DNA from: Thiemannella venezuelensis
GTDB lineage: Bacteria > Actinomycetota > Actinomycetes > Streptosporangiales > Streptosporangiaceae
Direction of reading: 5' to 3'
DNA length: 64,000 nucleotides
NCBI RefSeq assembly: GCF_014203605.1
Contig: NZ_JACHJJ010000031.1
Location: forward strand, 30,600 to 94,599
Positions 1 through 7,590 of this stretch are shown in pieces. Every line of letters begins with the position of its first letter. Position 1 is the first letter of the stretch. The notes under the pieces were generated by a model. The model made no database searches. It was given only the letters and a program-made list of their open reading frames with translations, and was not told where the DNA came from. The position numbers and the translations under genes were made by a program.

Positions 1-1031
1 ACCACGCTGTGGCCCGCCTGCAGCGAGGCCGCGACCAGCGCCAGGCCCGACGCGGCGAAGGCGAGCGGCAGCACCGAGGTCAGCAGCAGGAACCAGGGGC
101 TCATCAGGTGGTAGACCAGGTCGGGGGCGGCGGCGGCCGGGGCGCGGCGGATGACGAGCGGCAGCAGCCTGCCGGCCTGCAGGTGCCCCTGGAACCAGCG
201 CGAGCGCTGCCGCACCAGCCGCTTGGGCGAGAGCACGGCCTGCTGGTGCACGGCGGTGGTGTGGCAGAACCGGTTGCGCCAGCCGGCGGCGAGCAGCCGC
301 ACGCCCAGGTCGAGGTCCTCGGTCAGGCAGTCGCTCCACGGGTCGGCGCCGAGGCCGGCCAGGGCGTCCAGGCGCATGAACTGGCCGTTGCCGCCCAGGC
401 CGACGCTGCCCAGGTGGCGGCGGCCGTTCTGGAAGACGTCGGTGTAGACCACGAACTCCATGTCCTGCATCCGCGCCAGCAGGCCGGCGTGCCGGTTGTA
501 CATGCGCACGCCGATCTGGACGCCGCCGGTGGCGGGGTCGGCGAAGTACGGCGTGACCTCGTCCAGGGCGTCGGCGTCCAGGCGGCCGTCGGCGTCGAGC
601 ACGCAGACGACGACCCGGGCGGGGTCGCGCCCGGCCAGCAGCCCGGAGCCGGTCAGGTGTGCCAGGCCCGCGTTGAGCGCCGCGCCCTTGCCGCGCCGGG
701 CGTCGGGCAGGCTGCGCTGCAGCAGCCAGATCCGGTCGTCCTCGGCGGCGGCGGCGCGGACGATGTCGGCGGTGGCGTCGGAGGAGGCGTCGTCGACGAC
801 CAGGACCGCGAGCTCGCCGGGCAGGCTCCGCAGCCGCTGCAGGCTGGCGGCGAGCACCTTCTCCTCGTCCAGGCAGGCCATGAGGAAGACGTAGAAGGGC
901 GCGGGCTCGGCCGGTGCGGCGGGGCGGCGCACGCCCCGCGAGAGCAGGAACATCAGCGCGGTGTAGCCGAGGCCGAGCACGATGACGGCGGAGCTCAGCC
1001 AGAGCAGGGCGGTCGTCACCGGGGTGGTCAT
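1..1031 (-). CDS. Processive family-2 glycosyltransferase, C-terminus cut by window edge
   Basis: Membrane glycosyltransferase of the cellulose/hyaluronan-synthase type, likely polymerising or extending a surface glycan from a UDP-sugar at the inner face of the membrane. About 343 residues are visible. An N-terminal membrane segment (about residues 6-28) precedes the GT-A domain with VVDDASSDAT, the metal-binding CVLDADG, TEDLDLG and the processivity signature QRSRWFQG; a further membrane segment follows before the sequence runs out. The ATG at 1031 overlaps the stop of the small membrane gene upstream (ATGA), so the two are translationally coupled. The reading frame is open to base 1, so the true C-terminus lies outside the window. 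The sugar specificity cannot be told; a UDP-GlcNAc 2-epimerase gene 1.5 kb away suggests an amino-sugar polymer (inference). Confidence 0.88.
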   Translation of the reverse strand, partial: MTTPVTTALLWLSSAVIVLGLGYTALMFLLSRGVRRPAAPAEPAPFYVFLMACLDEEKVLAASLQRLRSLPGELAVLVVDDASSDATADIVRAAAAEDDRIWLLQRSLPDARRGKGAALNAGLAHLTGSGLLAGRDPARVVVCVLDADGRLDADALDEVTPYFADPATGGVQIGVRMYNRHAGLLARMQDMEFVVYTDVFQNGRRHLGSVGLGGNGQFMRLDALAGLGADPWSDCLTEDLDLGVRLLAAGWRNRFCHTTAVHQQAVLSPKRLVRQRSRWFQGHLQAGRLLPLVIRRAPAAAAPDLVYHLMSPWFLLLTSVLPLAFAASGLALVAASLQAGHSV

Positions 1032-1378
1032 CGCGTCACCTGCGCGGTGAGGTCGTTCCCGCCGCCGGAGGAGGCGAGGACGCCCCGGGAGGCGGGGCCG
1101 AGGCCGGCGCGCCGGCCTCGGGGAGCGGACCGCCCGCTGACCGCGTCGGCGCCGCGGAGCACCGCCCCGGCGGCCAGCAGGACGGTCATGGCCAGCAGGA
1201 AGAGCCCGAACCCTGCGCCGGTGGCCATGAGCAGGACGCGGGCCGCGTCCACGGCGGTGGCGGTCAGGTCCGCGGCGGCCGTGCCGGAGGCGGACAGCTC
1301 GGAGGCGGACGGCAGGACGGCGGAGGCGCCCACGCTCATGCCGGTCCCGGTGAGCGCGAGGGCGCTGTTGGCGTACAT
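1028..1378 (-). CDS. Small single-pass membrane protein coupled to the glycosyltransferase
   Basis: A 116-residue Ala/Ser/Thr-rich protein with one clear membrane segment (about residues 47-72, LLMATGAGFGLFLLAMTVLL) and a basic Arg-rich tail. I do not recognise a family. The start is placed at the ATG reading MYANSALALTG; the frame is open further upstream but the added residues look like non-coding translation. Its stop overlaps the glycosyltransferase ATG by four bases, so it probably acts as an accessory membrane subunit of that enzyme (inference from context only). Confidence 0.6.
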   Translation of the reverse strand: MYANSALALTGTGMSVGASAVLPSASELSASGTAAADLTATAVDAARVLLMATGAGFGLFLLAMTVLLAAGAVLRGADAVSGRSAPRGRRAGLGPASRGVLASSGGGNDLTAQVTR

Positions 1379-1630
1379 CTCAGGCACCCCCGTGGACGGG
1401 GAGGGCGAGAGCGGTGGAGCGGCCGGAAGACGGCAGCGCGGGGCGAGCGGGCATGAGACCCTCACGACGAGACGGACCCGGACATCCGGAAGGGATGTCA
1501 CCTGACAGGTGACGGGTGCGGTCTCGCCATTCGCTCCCCGAGTCGGCTAGGCGGCCGAATTCCTACGTGCGTGAGCGCGTCGCCGCGCCACGCCGTTGAG
1601 GCCGTCTCGGATCGTTGCGTACCCGTGAAG

Positions 1631-1658
1631 GCCGCAGGCATATGCCCCTACCTGCGGC
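1631..1658. other. Hairpin in the 1.5-1.75 kb intergenic region
   Basis: GCCGCAGG and CCTGCGGC form a perfect 8-bp stem around a 12-base loop. It sits between the leftward glycosyltransferase operon and the rightward lipoprotein gene, in a region that becomes AT-richer towards 1747. It could be a leader structure or terminator; no riboswitch family was recognised. Confidence 0.3.
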
Positions 1659-1747
1659 TTCGTCATCACGTTAACCCTGGGTCACGAAAATGGCAAACAC
1701 AGTCCCAAAAATATTACGTAGCGTGATTGTCACTTAGTGTTACGAAC

Positions 1748-2416
1748 GTGGATCTCCAGCGGATACGGCGGGTGCCCGCCCTCGCCCTCCTGATCTGTAC
1801 GGCCCTCGCCGTCCTCGCGGGCTCCTGCGACGGCGGCGGGGCCGGCGGTGAACGCTGGGCCGAGGGCAGCGTCCACGGCGACTGGCGCGTGATATTCGAC
1901 GGGGGCGGGTTCACCGGCCGCGCCCCCGGCGGGCAGATCCGGATCGACACCCCCGCCCCGGCCTCCGCCGCCGAGACCCACGCCGGCCTCATCGTCTCCA
2001 TCGGCAGCACCGGCGAGCCCGACCTCCGGCTGCGCCTGCGCACCCTGCGCCAGACCCGCGCCGTCCCCAACGTCTGGGAGGTCGCCTGGGTGGTGTGGCA
2101 CTACACCGGCCCGCAGAACTTCTACTACCTGCTGCTCAAGCCCAACGGCTGGGAGCTCGGCAAGGCCGACCCCGCCTTCCGCGGCGCCCAGCGCTTCCTG
2201 GCCACCGGCCCGGGCCCGTTCCCGGTGGGGCGCTGGTACGAGGTGCGGGTACGGCAGAGCGGTCCGCGCATGACCGCCTGGGTCGACGGCCGGCGGACGG
2301 TCGACTACACCGACACCGAGCAGCCCTACCGGCGGGGCGCGGTCGGCCTGTACGCCGAGGACGCCGTCGCCGACTTCACCGCCGTCACCCTCGGCGGCCA
2401 CGCCCTGCGCGACTGA
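1748..2416 (+). CDS. Secreted or lipid-anchored lectin-like (DUF1080-type) protein
   Basis: A 222-residue exported protein. The N-terminus (MDLQRIRRVPALALLICTAL...) is a signal peptide ending in AGSC, a weak lipobox, followed by a Gly-rich spacer. The remaining 180 residues are beta-rich with a pattern (WEVAWVVWHY, FYYLLLKPNGWELGK, GRWYEVRVRQ, WVDGRRTVDYTD, GAVGLYAEDA) typical of concanavalin-like glycan-binding or DUF1080 domains. GTG at 1748 is chosen because it begins the signal peptide; a TTG at 1727 in the same frame is possible. No good ribosome site is visible before either. It lies between two glycan genes, so binding or trimming of the surface polymer is plausible. Confidence 0.65.
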   Translation: MDLQRIRRVPALALLICTALAVLAGSCDGGGAGGERWAEGSVHGDWRVIFDGGGFTGRAPGGQIRIDTPAPASAAETHAGLIVSIGSTGEPDLRLRLRTLRQTRAVPNVWEVAWVVWHYTGPQNFYYLLLKPNGWELGKADPAFRGAQRFLATGPGPFPVGRWYEVRVRQSGPRMTAWVDGRRTVDYTDTEQPYRRGAVGLYAEDAVADFTAVTLGGHALRD

Positions 2417-2440
2417 CGGCGGCGGGTGACGGCGGCGGGT
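2415..2440. repeat. Two copies of a 13-bp tandem repeat
   Basis: GACGGCGGCGGGT occurs twice in tandem directly over the end of the lipoprotein gene. Probably replication slippage; no function is evident. Confidence 0.6.
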
Positions 2441-2576
2441 GACGTGGCTCTCAGCACGCGGCGACCGCTAAACAACGCCCGTCTCCCGCCGATCGGAAGG
2501 TCTGGGATCCGCGGTCCGCTGCTCGCGGAGTTCCGGCGCCCCCGCGACCCACCCAGAACGGTCAGGAGCTCCGGCG

Positions 2577-3746
2577 ATGCCCTCAATCCACCTTCCCCGG
2601 CGACGGAACCGCATCCGCGCCGCCCTCGTCCTCGGGACCCGGCCGGAGGCGATCAAACTCGCCCCGGTCCTGCGGGCGATGAGCGACTCCCCGCTCTTCG
2701 AGCCCATGGTCGTCTCGACCGGGCAGCACCGGGAGATGCTCGACCAGATGCTGAGCCGGCTGCACATGGACAGCAGCCGCGACCTCGCCGTCATGCGCGA
2801 CCGCCAGCAGCTCTCCGGGCTGACCGCCCGCCTGATCAGCGGCCTGGGCGAGGCCGTACGGGCCGACGAGCCCGACGTGGTGATCGTCCAGGGCGACACG
2901 ACGACGGCGATGACCGGGGCGCTGGCCGCGTTCTACGAGGGCGTGCCCGTCGCGCACGTGGAGGCGGGCCTGCGCACCGGCGTCATCGGCAACCCCTTCC
3001 CCGAGGAGCTCAACCGCCGCCTGGTGGCGCCCATGGTGCGCTGGCACTTCGCCCCCACCGAGGGCTCGGCCGCCAACCTGCTGGCCGAGGGCGTCGACCC
3101 CGGCCAGATCGACGTCACCGGCAACACGGTGATCGACAACCTGCTCTGGGTGCTGGAGCGCGGCGAGGGCCGCTCGGCGTTCACCGCCTCCGGCCTGCGG
3201 CGGGTGCTGGTGACCCTGCACCGCCGGGAGAACCAGGGCGAGACCATGCACGGCATCGCCACGGCCCTGGCCGACCTGGCCGGCCGGCCCGACGTGGAGA
3301 TCGTGCTGCCGCTGCACAAGAGTCCCGCCGTGCGGGACGCCCTGCTGCCGGTCCTGGGCGACCACCCCCGGATCCGGCTCGTCGAACCGCTGGACTACTT
3401 CGACTTCGCCGCCACGCTCGCCGCCTGCGACCTCGTGCTGACCGACTCGGGCGGCGTCCAGGAGGAGGCGCCCACGCTGGGCAAGCCCGTCCTGGTGCTG
3501 CGCACCACCACCGAGCGCCCCGAGGCCGTACAGGCCGGGGTCGCGCTCCTGGTGGGCACCGAGCCGGGCGAGGTCGCCGCCGCCGCCCACCGCCTGCTCG
3601 ACGACCGCGCCGCCTACGGGCGGATGGCGGCCGCGGTCAACCCCTTCGGGGACGGGCGGGCGGCCGAGCGCATCGTGCACAGGCTCGCCCTCGACCTGGC
3701 CGGCCGCACCACCGGGCACGGCGAGGGCGACCTGGCCGTCGCCTGA
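2577..3746 (+). CDS. wecB: UDP-N-acetylglucosamine 2-epimerase (non-hydrolysing)
   Basis: Cytoplasmic enzyme interconverting UDP-GlcNAc and UDP-ManNAc for cell-wall or surface glycans. The 389 residues match the usual family length. Signatures in order are VLGTRPEAIKLAPV near the N-terminus, GDTTTAM, HVEAGLRTG, PFPEELNRR, GNTVIDN, TLHRRENQGE, TDSGGVQEEAP and KPVLVLRTTTERPEA, covering both GT-B-like lobes and the active-site histidine, aspartate and glutamate motifs. An AGGAG ribosome site stands about eight bases before the ATG. A strong terminator follows, so it is probably transcribed alone or with the upstream lipoprotein. The product could feed the glycosyltransferase at the window start (inference). 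Confidence 0.95.
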   Translation: MPSIHLPRRRNRIRAALVLGTRPEAIKLAPVLRAMSDSPLFEPMVVSTGQHREMLDQMLSRLHMDSSRDLAVMRDRQQLSGLTARLISGLGEAVRADEPDVVIVQGDTTTAMTGALAAFYEGVPVAHVEAGLRTGVIGNPFPEELNRRLVAPMVRWHFAPTEGSAANLLAEGVDPGQIDVTGNTVIDNLLWVLERGEGRSAFTASGLRRVLVTLHRRENQGETMHGIATALADLAGRPDVEIVLPLHKSPAVRDALLPVLGDHPRIRLVEPLDYFDFAATLAACDLVLTDSGGVQEEAPTLGKPVLVLRTTTERPEAVQAGVALLVGTEPGEVAAAAHRLLDDRAAYGRMAAAVNPFGDGRAAERIVHRLALDLAGRTTGHGEGDLAVA

Positions 3747-3758
3747 CCCGTTCCAGCC

Positions 3759-3793
3759 GGGAGCCCCGGCGCCTGCGCGGCGCCGGGGCTCCC
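3759..3793 (+). terminator. Strong terminator after the epimerase gene
   Basis: A perfect 15-bp GC stem (GGGAGCCCCGGCGCC and its complement) with a 5-base loop is followed by TT. It separates the rightward epimerase from the convergent binding-protein gene and may act in both directions. Confidence 0.85.
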
Positions 3794-3827
3794 TTCTGCG
3801 TGCCTGCCGGTGTACGGCCGGGCGGAG

Positions 3828-4928
3828 TCAGGCGATGCCCGCCGCCGAGCACGCCTCGGCGTACGCGCCGGCGCACAGCGCACCGGGCGTCACGTAGCCG
3901 TCCTTGATCACGGTCTCCTCGATGGTGTCCTTGGTGACCGTGACCGGGTCGAGCAGGAGGGACGGTACGGCGCCGGCGCCGTTGTCCACCGTGCTGTCCA
4001 TCTTCGGCCGCTCCCCGCCGAGCAGCTCGAACGCCAGCTCGGCGGTCTTCTCCGCCTCCAGGCGCACCGCCTTGTAGACGGTCATGTGCTGCTGCCCGGC
4101 GAGGATGCGCTGCAGCGCGGCGATCTCGGCGTCCTGGCCGGTGACCGGCACGTCCGGCAGCCCGGCCGCCTTCAGCGCCGCGATCGCGCCGCCCGCCGTA
4201 CCGTCGTTGGCCGCGTAGACGCCGATGAGGTCGCGCCCGCGCAGGGACGGCAGCGTGCGCGCGGTCCAGGCCTTGGCGTTGTCCGGGTTCCACTCGGGCG
4301 TGTCGAACTCCGCGGCGATGCGGACCTTGCCGTCGAGCGTCTCGTGCGCGCCCTTCTTGAAGAGGGTGGCGTTGTTGTCGGTCGGCGAGCCGTTGATCCA
4401 CAGGATCTCGCCGGAGCGGGCCTTGTCGCCCAGCGCGGCCAGCAGCGCCTCGGCCTGCAGGCGGCCGACCTTCGCGTTGTCGAAGGAGACGTAGTAGTCG
4501 ACGGGCGTGCCGAGGACCAGGCGGTCGTAGGAGATCACCGGCACGTCGCGCTCCCGGGCCCGCTCCACGATCTTCGCCGCGGCGGCGCTGTCGACCGGGG
4601 TGAGCACCAGCACCTTCGCGCCCTCCTCCAGGGCCTCCTCGGCCTGGGAGAGCTGCTCGTCGGCGTCCTGCCCGGCGTTGCGGTAGTCGATCTCGCAGGT
4701 GGAGCAGAGCTGCTTGAGCCGCTGGGAGAAGTACGGGGCGTCCGCCGCGTCGTAGCGGCTCGCGGCACGCTCGGGCAGCAGCAGCGCCACCCGCCCCGCG
4801 GCCTTGCCCGCGGTGGCATCGCCGGCCGCGCCGCCGTCGCCGGACGACGGCAGGAGGCCGCAGCCGGCCAGGACCGTCCCGGCGACCGCGGCGGTCACCG
4901 CGGCCAGCATCCGTCGGTATCTGCGCAT
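3828..4928 (-). CDS. Sugar-binding lipoprotein (XylF/ChvE-like) without a transporter
   Basis: A periplasmic-binding-protein type I lipoprotein of 366 residues that would bind a sugar on the outer face of the membrane. The signal peptide ends in the lipobox LAGC; the mature part carries VALLLPERAASRYD, LVLTPVDSAAAAKIVERARERDVPVISYDR, YVSFDN, GVYAANDGTAGG and VPVTGQDAEI, the arrangement seen in xylose/multiple-sugar binding proteins. The ATG at 4928 is chosen for its GGAG ribosome site; an in-frame ATG at 4970 overlapping the receptor stop would only add residues before the signal peptide. It starts 41 bases after the chemoreceptor gene on the same strand, and no ABC permease or ATPase lies nearby. 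A role as ligand adaptor for the receptor is therefore likely. Confidence 0.85.
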   Translation of the reverse strand: MRRYRRMLAAVTAAVAGTVLAGCGLLPSSGDGGAAGDATAGKAAGRVALLLPERAASRYDAADAPYFSQRLKQLCSTCEIDYRNAGQDADEQLSQAEEALEEGAKVLVLTPVDSAAAAKIVERARERDVPVISYDRLVLGTPVDYYVSFDNAKVGRLQAEALLAALGDKARSGEILWINGSPTDNNATLFKKGAHETLDGKVRIAAEFDTPEWNPDNAKAWTARTLPSLRGRDLIGVYAANDGTAGGAIAALKAAGLPDVPVTGQDAEIAALQRILAGQQHMTVYKAVRLEAEKTAELAFELLGGERPKMDSTVDNGAGAVPSLLLDPVTVTKDTIEETVIKDGYVTPGALCAGAYAEACSAAGIA

Positions 4929-4969
4929 GGTGTTCTCGTCTCCGTTCGGGGGGCCGCTCACGGGCCGCA

Positions 4970-6637
4970 TCAGTACGTGAAGCGGGAGACGAGCACGCGC
5001 ATCCGCGCCGCCATCCCCGCCAGCTCGTCGACGGCCTCGGTGGTGCTGGCCACGCCCTGCCTGGTCAGGTCGGTGGCGTCGGCGACACCGCCGACGTTGG
5101 CCGCGATGCCGCCGGACCCGGCGGCCGCGTCGGCGACGCTGCGGCTCATCGCCTGCGTCGTCGCCGCCTGCTCCTCGACCGCGGCGGCCACGGTCTCCTG
5201 GTACTCGCTGATCTGCGCGATCACGCCGGTGATCTCGCTGATCGCGCCGACCGCCGCCTCGGTGTCGGCCTGGATGGCCTGGACCCGGCGGCCGATGTCC
5301 TCGGTGGCCTGCGCCGTCTCCTGGGCCAGCTCCTTGACCTCCTGGGCCACGACCGCGAAGCCCTTGCCGAACTCGCCGGCACGGGCGGCCTCGATGGTGG
5401 CGTTGAGCGCCAGCAGGTTGGTCTGCTGGGCGATGGAGGTGATGGTCTTGACGACGTCGCCGATCTCCGCGCTGGAGGCGCCCAGCTTGCCGATGGTCTC
5501 GTTCGCCGACGCCGCGATGTCCACGGCCCGGTCGGCGACCCGGACCGCCTCGGTGGTGTTGCGGGAGATCTCCTGGATCGACGCGCCCATCTCCTCGGCG
5601 CCGGCGGCGACCGCCGCCACGTGCGAGCTGATCTCGGCCGCCGCGCCGGTGACCCCCTCGGCCCGGCCGGAGGCCTCCCGGGCGCTCGCTCCCATCTGCG
5701 CGCTGATCGCCGAGAGCTCCTCGGCGGCGGCGGCCAGCGACTCGGAGTTCTCGCCGAGCGTGCGGACGGCGTCGCGGGTACTGGCGGTCGCGACCGCCAG
5801 CGCCTCGGCCATCTCGCCCACCTCGTCGCGCTGTGCGGCCTCCACCTCGGCGGTGAGGTCGCCGGCGGCCACGGCCTGCAGGACGCGGCGCACCCGCCGG
5901 ATCGGCTTGACGATCAGGCCGGAGATGTAGCGGCTGAGCGCGAGCGCGACGACCAGGCCGGCCAGGAGGGTCGCGACCATGACGGTGCGCGCGGTGTCGT
6001 GCGCCGAGTGGGCCGAGGCCGCCGCGGCGGCGCCGCTGGTCTGCTCGTAGCGGAGCAGCTCGTCCAGCGCCGTCATCGCGTTGGTGCTGGTGATCTGCCC
6101 GTCACCGAGGTATGCCTGCTGGAAGGCGGCGGCGTCGCCGGACTCGGCGAGCGGGAGGAGCCGGTGCTCCAGGATGGTGCGGTAGGCCGTCCACCAGATG
6201 TCGAACCGGTCGACCAGCTCGCGCTGGGCGTCCTCGTCCACCGAGGTGCGGTAGGTCTCCAGGGCCTGCGCGAGCTGCTCGTCGGCCTCGCCGATCCCGT
6301 CGCGGAAGGACTTCACGGCGACCTCCCCGTCGGACAGGGCCAGGTTCGCGATGTTGTTCTGCACGCGCAGCGCCGCGGAGTTGATCGCCGAGAGCTGGGC
6401 GGAGGGCTCCAGGTTGCCGCGGTAGATGTCCTCGACCCGCTGGTCGACGCTGCCGAGGCCGGACAGTCCGACCGCGGCCACGACCGCCGCGGCCGCGCAG
6501 CCCAGGGCCACGAGCAGCAGCAGCTTCCGCGAGATCGGCAGGTCCGCCACGGCCCACCGGAAGCTTCTGCCGCCGCGGCTCGTGCCCGCGGACGACCCGG
6601 TCGTCCGCGGGTTGGCGTCGTCTGGCATGTCGTTCAT
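4970..6637 (-). CDS. Methyl-accepting chemotaxis protein MCP-1
   Basis: Transmembrane chemoreceptor, 555 residues, that would control CheA. A cytoplasmic start is followed by TM1 ([20 protein letters not shown]), an extracellular helical-bundle sensor of about 160 residues, TM2 ([21 protein letters not shown]), a HAMP region ([22 protein letters not shown]) and a long coiled signalling domain whose tip contains [40 protein letters not shown]. The ATG at 6637 has GGAAGGGG about nine bases upstream; other in-frame starts lie further 5'. It heads a two-gene unit with the sugar-binding lipoprotein and has its own sigma-28-type promoter at 6717-6691. Confidence 0.93.
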   Translation of the reverse strand: MNDMPDDANPRTTGSSAGTSRGGRSFRWAVADLPISRKLLLLVALGCAAAAVVAAVGLSGLGSVDQRVEDIYRGNLEPSAQLSAINSAALRVQNNIANLALSDGEVAVKSFRDGIGEADEQLAQALETYRTSVDEDAQRELVDRFDIWWTAYRTILEHRLLPLAESGDAAAFQQAYLGDGQITSTNAMTALDELLRYEQTSGAAAAASAHSAHDTARTVMVATLLAGLVVALALSRYISGLIVKPIRRVRRVLQAVAAGDLTAEVEAAQRDEVGEMAEALAVATASTRDAVRTLGENSESLAAAAEELSAISAQMGASAREASGRAEGVTGAAAEISSHVAAVAAGAEEMGASIQEISRNTTEAVRVADRAVDIAASANETIGKLGASSAEIGDVVKTITSIAQQTNLLALNATIEAARAGEFGKGFAVVAQEVKELAQETAQATEDIGRRVQAIQADTEAAVGAISEITGVIAQISEYQETVAAAVEEQAATTQAMSRSVADAAAGSGGIAANVGGVADATDLTRQGVASTTEAVDELAGMAARMRVLVSRFTY

Positions 6638-6690
6638 CGGCACCGTGCCCCTTCCATTCATGACCGGTGAAAACACACGGCCGTCGAAAA

Positions 6691-6717
6691 ATCGGATGCG
6701 CGGTGCGGCGGCTGAGG
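6691..6717 (-). promoter_or_regulatory. Sigma-28/WhiG-type promoter for MCP-1
   Basis: On the minus strand CCTCA (6717-6713) is followed after 16 bases by TCCGAT (6696-6691), about 54 bases before the MCP-1 ATG. The layout matches the other motility promoters of this window; the first base of the -10 is T instead of G, as at flgB. Confidence 0.7.
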
Positions 6718-6757
6718 ATTTTCGGTAGTGGATCGGTAGCGGATCCGTCACATTCCG

Positions 6758-7261
6758 TTGACGCGCTTCCCGGTCTGAAGGCCGGGATTCAGTCCGTGCC
6801 GCGTCATGCGACACCTCTGCGGCTTCCTGCTTCGCCGACCTGCGCCACCGCGAGCGGTGGTCTTACCGGGTCTCCACAGGCGTTTAACCGGCCCGCCGCA
6901 TCCTTGATCACCGTGACCGATGAGGGTTCGGACGGCAGGCTACGCGACCAGCGGACCCGCACGTCGCCGATCTTCGGCAGGCGCAGCCTCCCGCCCGCCG
7001 TGACGGCGAACCGGGCGTTCTTGGTGAACCGGATCGCCTGCCGATTGTCCTTCTTGGATCGAAACCGGGGTGCGGCGGCCTTCGGCCCTCTGTGCGTGCC
7101 GGCGACCGAGGCGAAGAGGTTGCGGTAGGCGGTGTTGAGGTCGGCGAGCGCCTGCTGGAGGACGACCGCCGACACCTCGGCCAGCCATGCCCGGCCGGGC
7201 GTCTTCTTCGCCTCGGTGATCACCCGCTTGGACAGGTCGCCGTCCGAGATGTGCCGGAGCA
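6758..7261 (-). pseudogene. tnpB: Decayed IS605-type element with internally deleted tnpB
   Basis: Relic of the element at 40287-42064. The encoded peptide aligns with that intact TnpB from about residue 47 (SDGDLSKRVITEAKKTP) to residue 168 (TVIKDAAGR), then jumps in frame to its last dozen residues ([11 protein letters not shown]). The N-terminus, the whole RuvC domain and the zinc finger are missing, so no nuclease can be made. The right end is retained: the hairpin CCCGG..CCGGG and the terminal TCAA (TTGA on the plus strand, 6758-6761). There is no tnpA. It sits between MCP-1 and the flhA promoter without breaking either. Confidence 0.85.
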
Positions 7262-7482
7262 CCGGCGCGCATTCCGGTAGCGGGGGGCCGGGGAGTCGTC
7301 CGCGGCCGGTGGTGCGCGGCGGGAGCCGGATCCGGCTCAGCAACGCCCCGGTTCTGCCGATCAGAGGGCGCGGGATCCCCAGGCGCGCCGCCTCCGCCGC
7401 CGCCCGGCCGCTCCCCCGCGGAGCCGCCGCACGCGCCGCGGCTCCCATCGGCATGCCTTTTTCCGCCGGGCCGTACGGAAAA

Positions 7483-7509
7483 CCTCAGGAGCGTACGGCG
7501 GCGGCCGAT
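7483..7509 (+). promoter_or_regulatory. Sigma-28/WhiG-type promoter for the flhA operon
   Basis: CCTCA at 7483-7487, 16-base spacer, GCCGAT at 7504-7509 followed by GG; about 80 bases before the proposed flhA start. One of ten copies of the same motif in front of motility units. Confidence 0.8.
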
Positions 7510-7590
7510 GGGAGAAGTCGCCAGGACGGCATGCGTGGTCACGGAGCAGACCTGCGCCAAACGTTCCAAGCCAGAAGCGGAGGGGGCGCC

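Noticed and set aside
1506..1747. Possible riboswitch in the first intergenic region
   Set aside because: One hairpin is clear, but no conserved junction bases of a known c-di-GMP, c-di-AMP or other class were recognised.
2486..2494. GCCGAT before the epimerase gene as a motility promoter
   Set aside because: No CCTCA element upstream at the right distance.
7443..7452. GCCGATGGG on the minus strand near 7450 as a further motility promoter
   Set aside because: No CCTCA at 16-17 bases upstream on that strand and no gene start downstream other than the IS relic.
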